This document shows positions 4,372 through 5,783 of a stretch of 5,783 nt of DNA, piece after piece. Source of the stretch: Spirochaetaceae bacterium. GTDB lineage: Bacteria > Spirochaetota > Spirochaetia > Treponematales > Breznakiellaceae. Each line of letters begins with the position of its first letter. Within the stretch, counting starts at the first letter, position 1. A program made the translations under genes and the position numbers. The notes under the pieces are model-generated. The model searched no databases, was not told the DNA's origin, and worked only from the letters and a program-made list of their open reading frames with translations. Location of the stretch: NCBI GenBank assembly GCA_031257075.1, contig JAIRPM010000109.1, positions 1 through 5,783 on the forward strand. Direction: 5' to 3'.

Positions 4372-5783
4372 TATCTTTGCCCTTTCTTGCTTTGTTATCC
4401 TCTTATGCGCCTGTACCAAAGAAAAACCCGTAATAACACGCCTTGACCCGGAAATCGCGGATACCGGCGATGATATTACAATATACGGTGAAGGCTTTGG
4501 CAGCCAGCGCGGTGAATCATACGTTACCATAGCGGGTGTTAAGCCTACGGTGTCTTCGTACCGCAAGTGGGCAGCCGGCGAAATAACCCTGCGTTTGCCC
4601 GAATTTGGCGATTCCGGGCTGATTTATGTTCACAAAAACAATGTCAAAAGCAACCCGGTGATTTTTCTTGCAAGTTCTGGCGTGCCGCGCGCCGTACACG
4701 GCACCAATCCGGGCAGGCCGTCAATTATTACCATCAAACCGAATGCCGGATATGCCGGGCAGCCTATCACCATACAGGGAAACGGTTTCGGTGAAACCCG
4801 GAAAACCCGGACGGCCGGAGTGCGCTTTAACACATGGAATGAAAACAGCAATGGTTTACCGTCTCCTCTTTTTATTCAAGCAAATGAATCGGACTATGAA
4901 TCGTGGAAAGAACGGGAAATTGTTGTACGCATCCCGGATGGCGCTATAAACGGCCTTGTCAGCGTTTTTACGGAAAAAGGCGAAAGCGCCCCGTTCCCTC
5001 TCAATGTCCGTTATCAGGGCGGGACGAAACAAATCCGCGGCAGACGCCTTTACAGGCTCAGTTATTCGGTTGATATACAAGTTGAGGAGTCTGCCGGCGG
5101 CGACCTCTATATTTGGATGCCTTGCCCCCTTACTACGCCGTCCCAGCGCCTGCGTGAAATAAACTACAATTCGGCTCCCTTTTTAGAAAATCATCATGGC
5201 CTTTCGCTTTTCAAATTTTCCAACCTAAAAAGCTGGGAAAAAAGAAAATTGTCTGTTGAAGCAACGGTGGAAAGCGCGGCTTTTGAAACAACTCTTGACC
5301 CTGCTCTCGCGTCCGCCACGCCGCCTTCCGGCTACGAAAAAATTTACCGGGAAGAAAGCCCGCTTATCCCTTCAAATGACGCGGTAATTCGCGCTGAAGC
5401 GGCCAGGCTAACGGGAACGGAATCACATCCCTACCGCAAAGCGCGCCTTATTTACAACGCGATTACCAGCGGCGCATACCGTATAACGCCCGAAAAAACC
5501 GGCGGCGCTCTTAACGCGCTTCAGTCGAAAAAAGCGGACGCTTACAGCGCCGCGCTCCTTTTTTGCGCCCTTTGCCGCGCAAGCGGAATTAGCGCGCGCC
5601 CGGCAGCCGGTATCCTTATTGATAATGAGAACAAAGGCGCACCCCACAGTTGGGCACAATTCTACCTTGAAAATTATGGCTGGCTGCCTGTTGACCTTGC
5701 GCTTGGCGCGGAAAAAACGCTTTCGGATTACTACTTCGGTAATCTGGACAGCCGGCACATCGTTTTTTCTGAAGGCGAAGTTG
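4361..5783 (+). CDS. Lipoprotein with two IPT/TIG domains and a transglutaminase-like domain (runs off the right edge)
   Basis: The first 474 codons are present; the C-terminus is beyond the window. Seen in order: a lipoprotein signal peptide with lipobox LCAC and lipidated C18; two IPT/TIG immunoglobulin-like domains (about 23-103 and 119-222), each with a GxGFG turn (YGEGFGS, QGNGFGE); a beta-rich domain (about 229-310) of the kind that often precedes bacterial transglutaminase cores; and a transglutaminase-like core (about 355-450). In the core, H429 (motif APHSWAQFYL) and D445 (motif WLPVDLALG) match the catalytic His and Asp, but the catalytic Cys position is A394 (KADAYSAALLF), so the domain is probably not catalytic. 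The start overlaps the preceding gene by 11 nt, with GGAA (4353-4356) 4 nt upstream, indicating translational coupling. It is likely anchored to a membrane facing the periplasm or cell surface. Binding to protein or peptidoglycan peptides is a plausible role, not shown. Confidence 0.88.
   Translation, partial: MRNNIFALSCFVILLCACTKEKPVITRLDPEIADTGDDITIYGEGFGSQRGESYVTIAGVKPTVSSYRKWAAGEITLRLPEFGDSGLIYVHKNNVKSNPVIFLASSGVPRAVHGTNPGRPSIITIKPNAGYAGQPITIQGNGFGETRKTRTAGVRFNTWNENSNGLPSPLFIQANESDYESWKEREIVVRIPDGAINGLVSVFTEKGESAPFPLNVRYQGGTKQIRGRRLYRLSYSVDIQVEESAGGDLYIWMPCPLTTPSQRLREINYNSAPFLENHHGLSLFKFSNLKSWEKRKLSVEATVESAAFETTLDPALASATPPSGYEKIYREESPLIPSNDAVIRAEAARLTGTESHPYRKARLIYNAITSGAYRITPEKTGGALNALQSKKADAYSAALLFCALCRASGISARPAAGILIDNENKGAPHSWAQFYLENYGWLPVDLALGAEKTLSDYYFGNLDSRHIVFSEGEV

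Noticed and set aside
4024..4566. Long minus-strand open frame across the 4371 gene junction
   Set aside because: The plus-strand genes show a signal peptide, lipobox and IPT/TIG domain over the same bases; the antisense product has no coherent domain.

Overview
The window looks like ordinary chromosomal DNA from a spirochaete, most plausibly a Treponema-like organism of roughly 50% GC. This is inferred from three things. The methionyl-tRNA synthetase N-terminus is of the eukaryote-like type known from spirochaetes. A lipoprotein has a relaxed lipobox (L-C-A-C). The gene set is bacterial, with an ECF sigma factor and a zinc-binding anti-sigma factor. No phage, IS element, CRISPR array, tRNA or rRNA was seen. 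Without database searches the genus is a guess.

Layout. Positions 1-193 (minus strand) hold the first 64 codons of metG, which continues off the left edge. A 119-bp divergent intergenic region (194-312) carries a perfect-consensus sigma-70 promoter for metG and a weaker one for tsaD. tsaD (313-1401, plus) makes the catalytic subunit for t6A37 tRNA modification. A 90-bp gap (1402-1491) contains a hairpin without a T-tract and a good promoter whose -10 box lies only 8 nt before the next start codon. That gene (1492-2424) encodes a RihA-like ribonucleoside hydrolase.

From 2425 to the right edge there is a tightly packed plus-strand cluster. It holds an ECF sigma factor (2500-3006), its membrane-anchored zinc-finger anti-sigma factor (3008-3730), a secreted proline-flanked protein of unknown function (3733-4371), and a large lipoprotein with two IPT/TIG domains and a transglutaminase-like domain (4361 to beyond 5783). 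Gaps in the cluster are 1 bp, 2 bp and an 11-nt overlap, so it is very probably one operon. The likely logic is that the anti-sigma factor holds the sigma factor at the inner membrane and senses an envelope signal, and that the two exported proteins are targets or partners of that circuit. This is inference from gene order.

The observations most worth following are these. The transglutaminase-like domain has alanine where the catalytic cysteine should be, while the His and Asp positions are kept. The start codons of metG and the nucleoside hydrolase lie so close to strong -10 boxes that their mRNAs should be leaderless or nearly so, whereas genes inside the sigma operon have clear Shine-Dalgarno sites. 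A 25-codon aromatic-rich reading frame with the best Shine-Dalgarno site in the window overlaps the start of the sigma gene.
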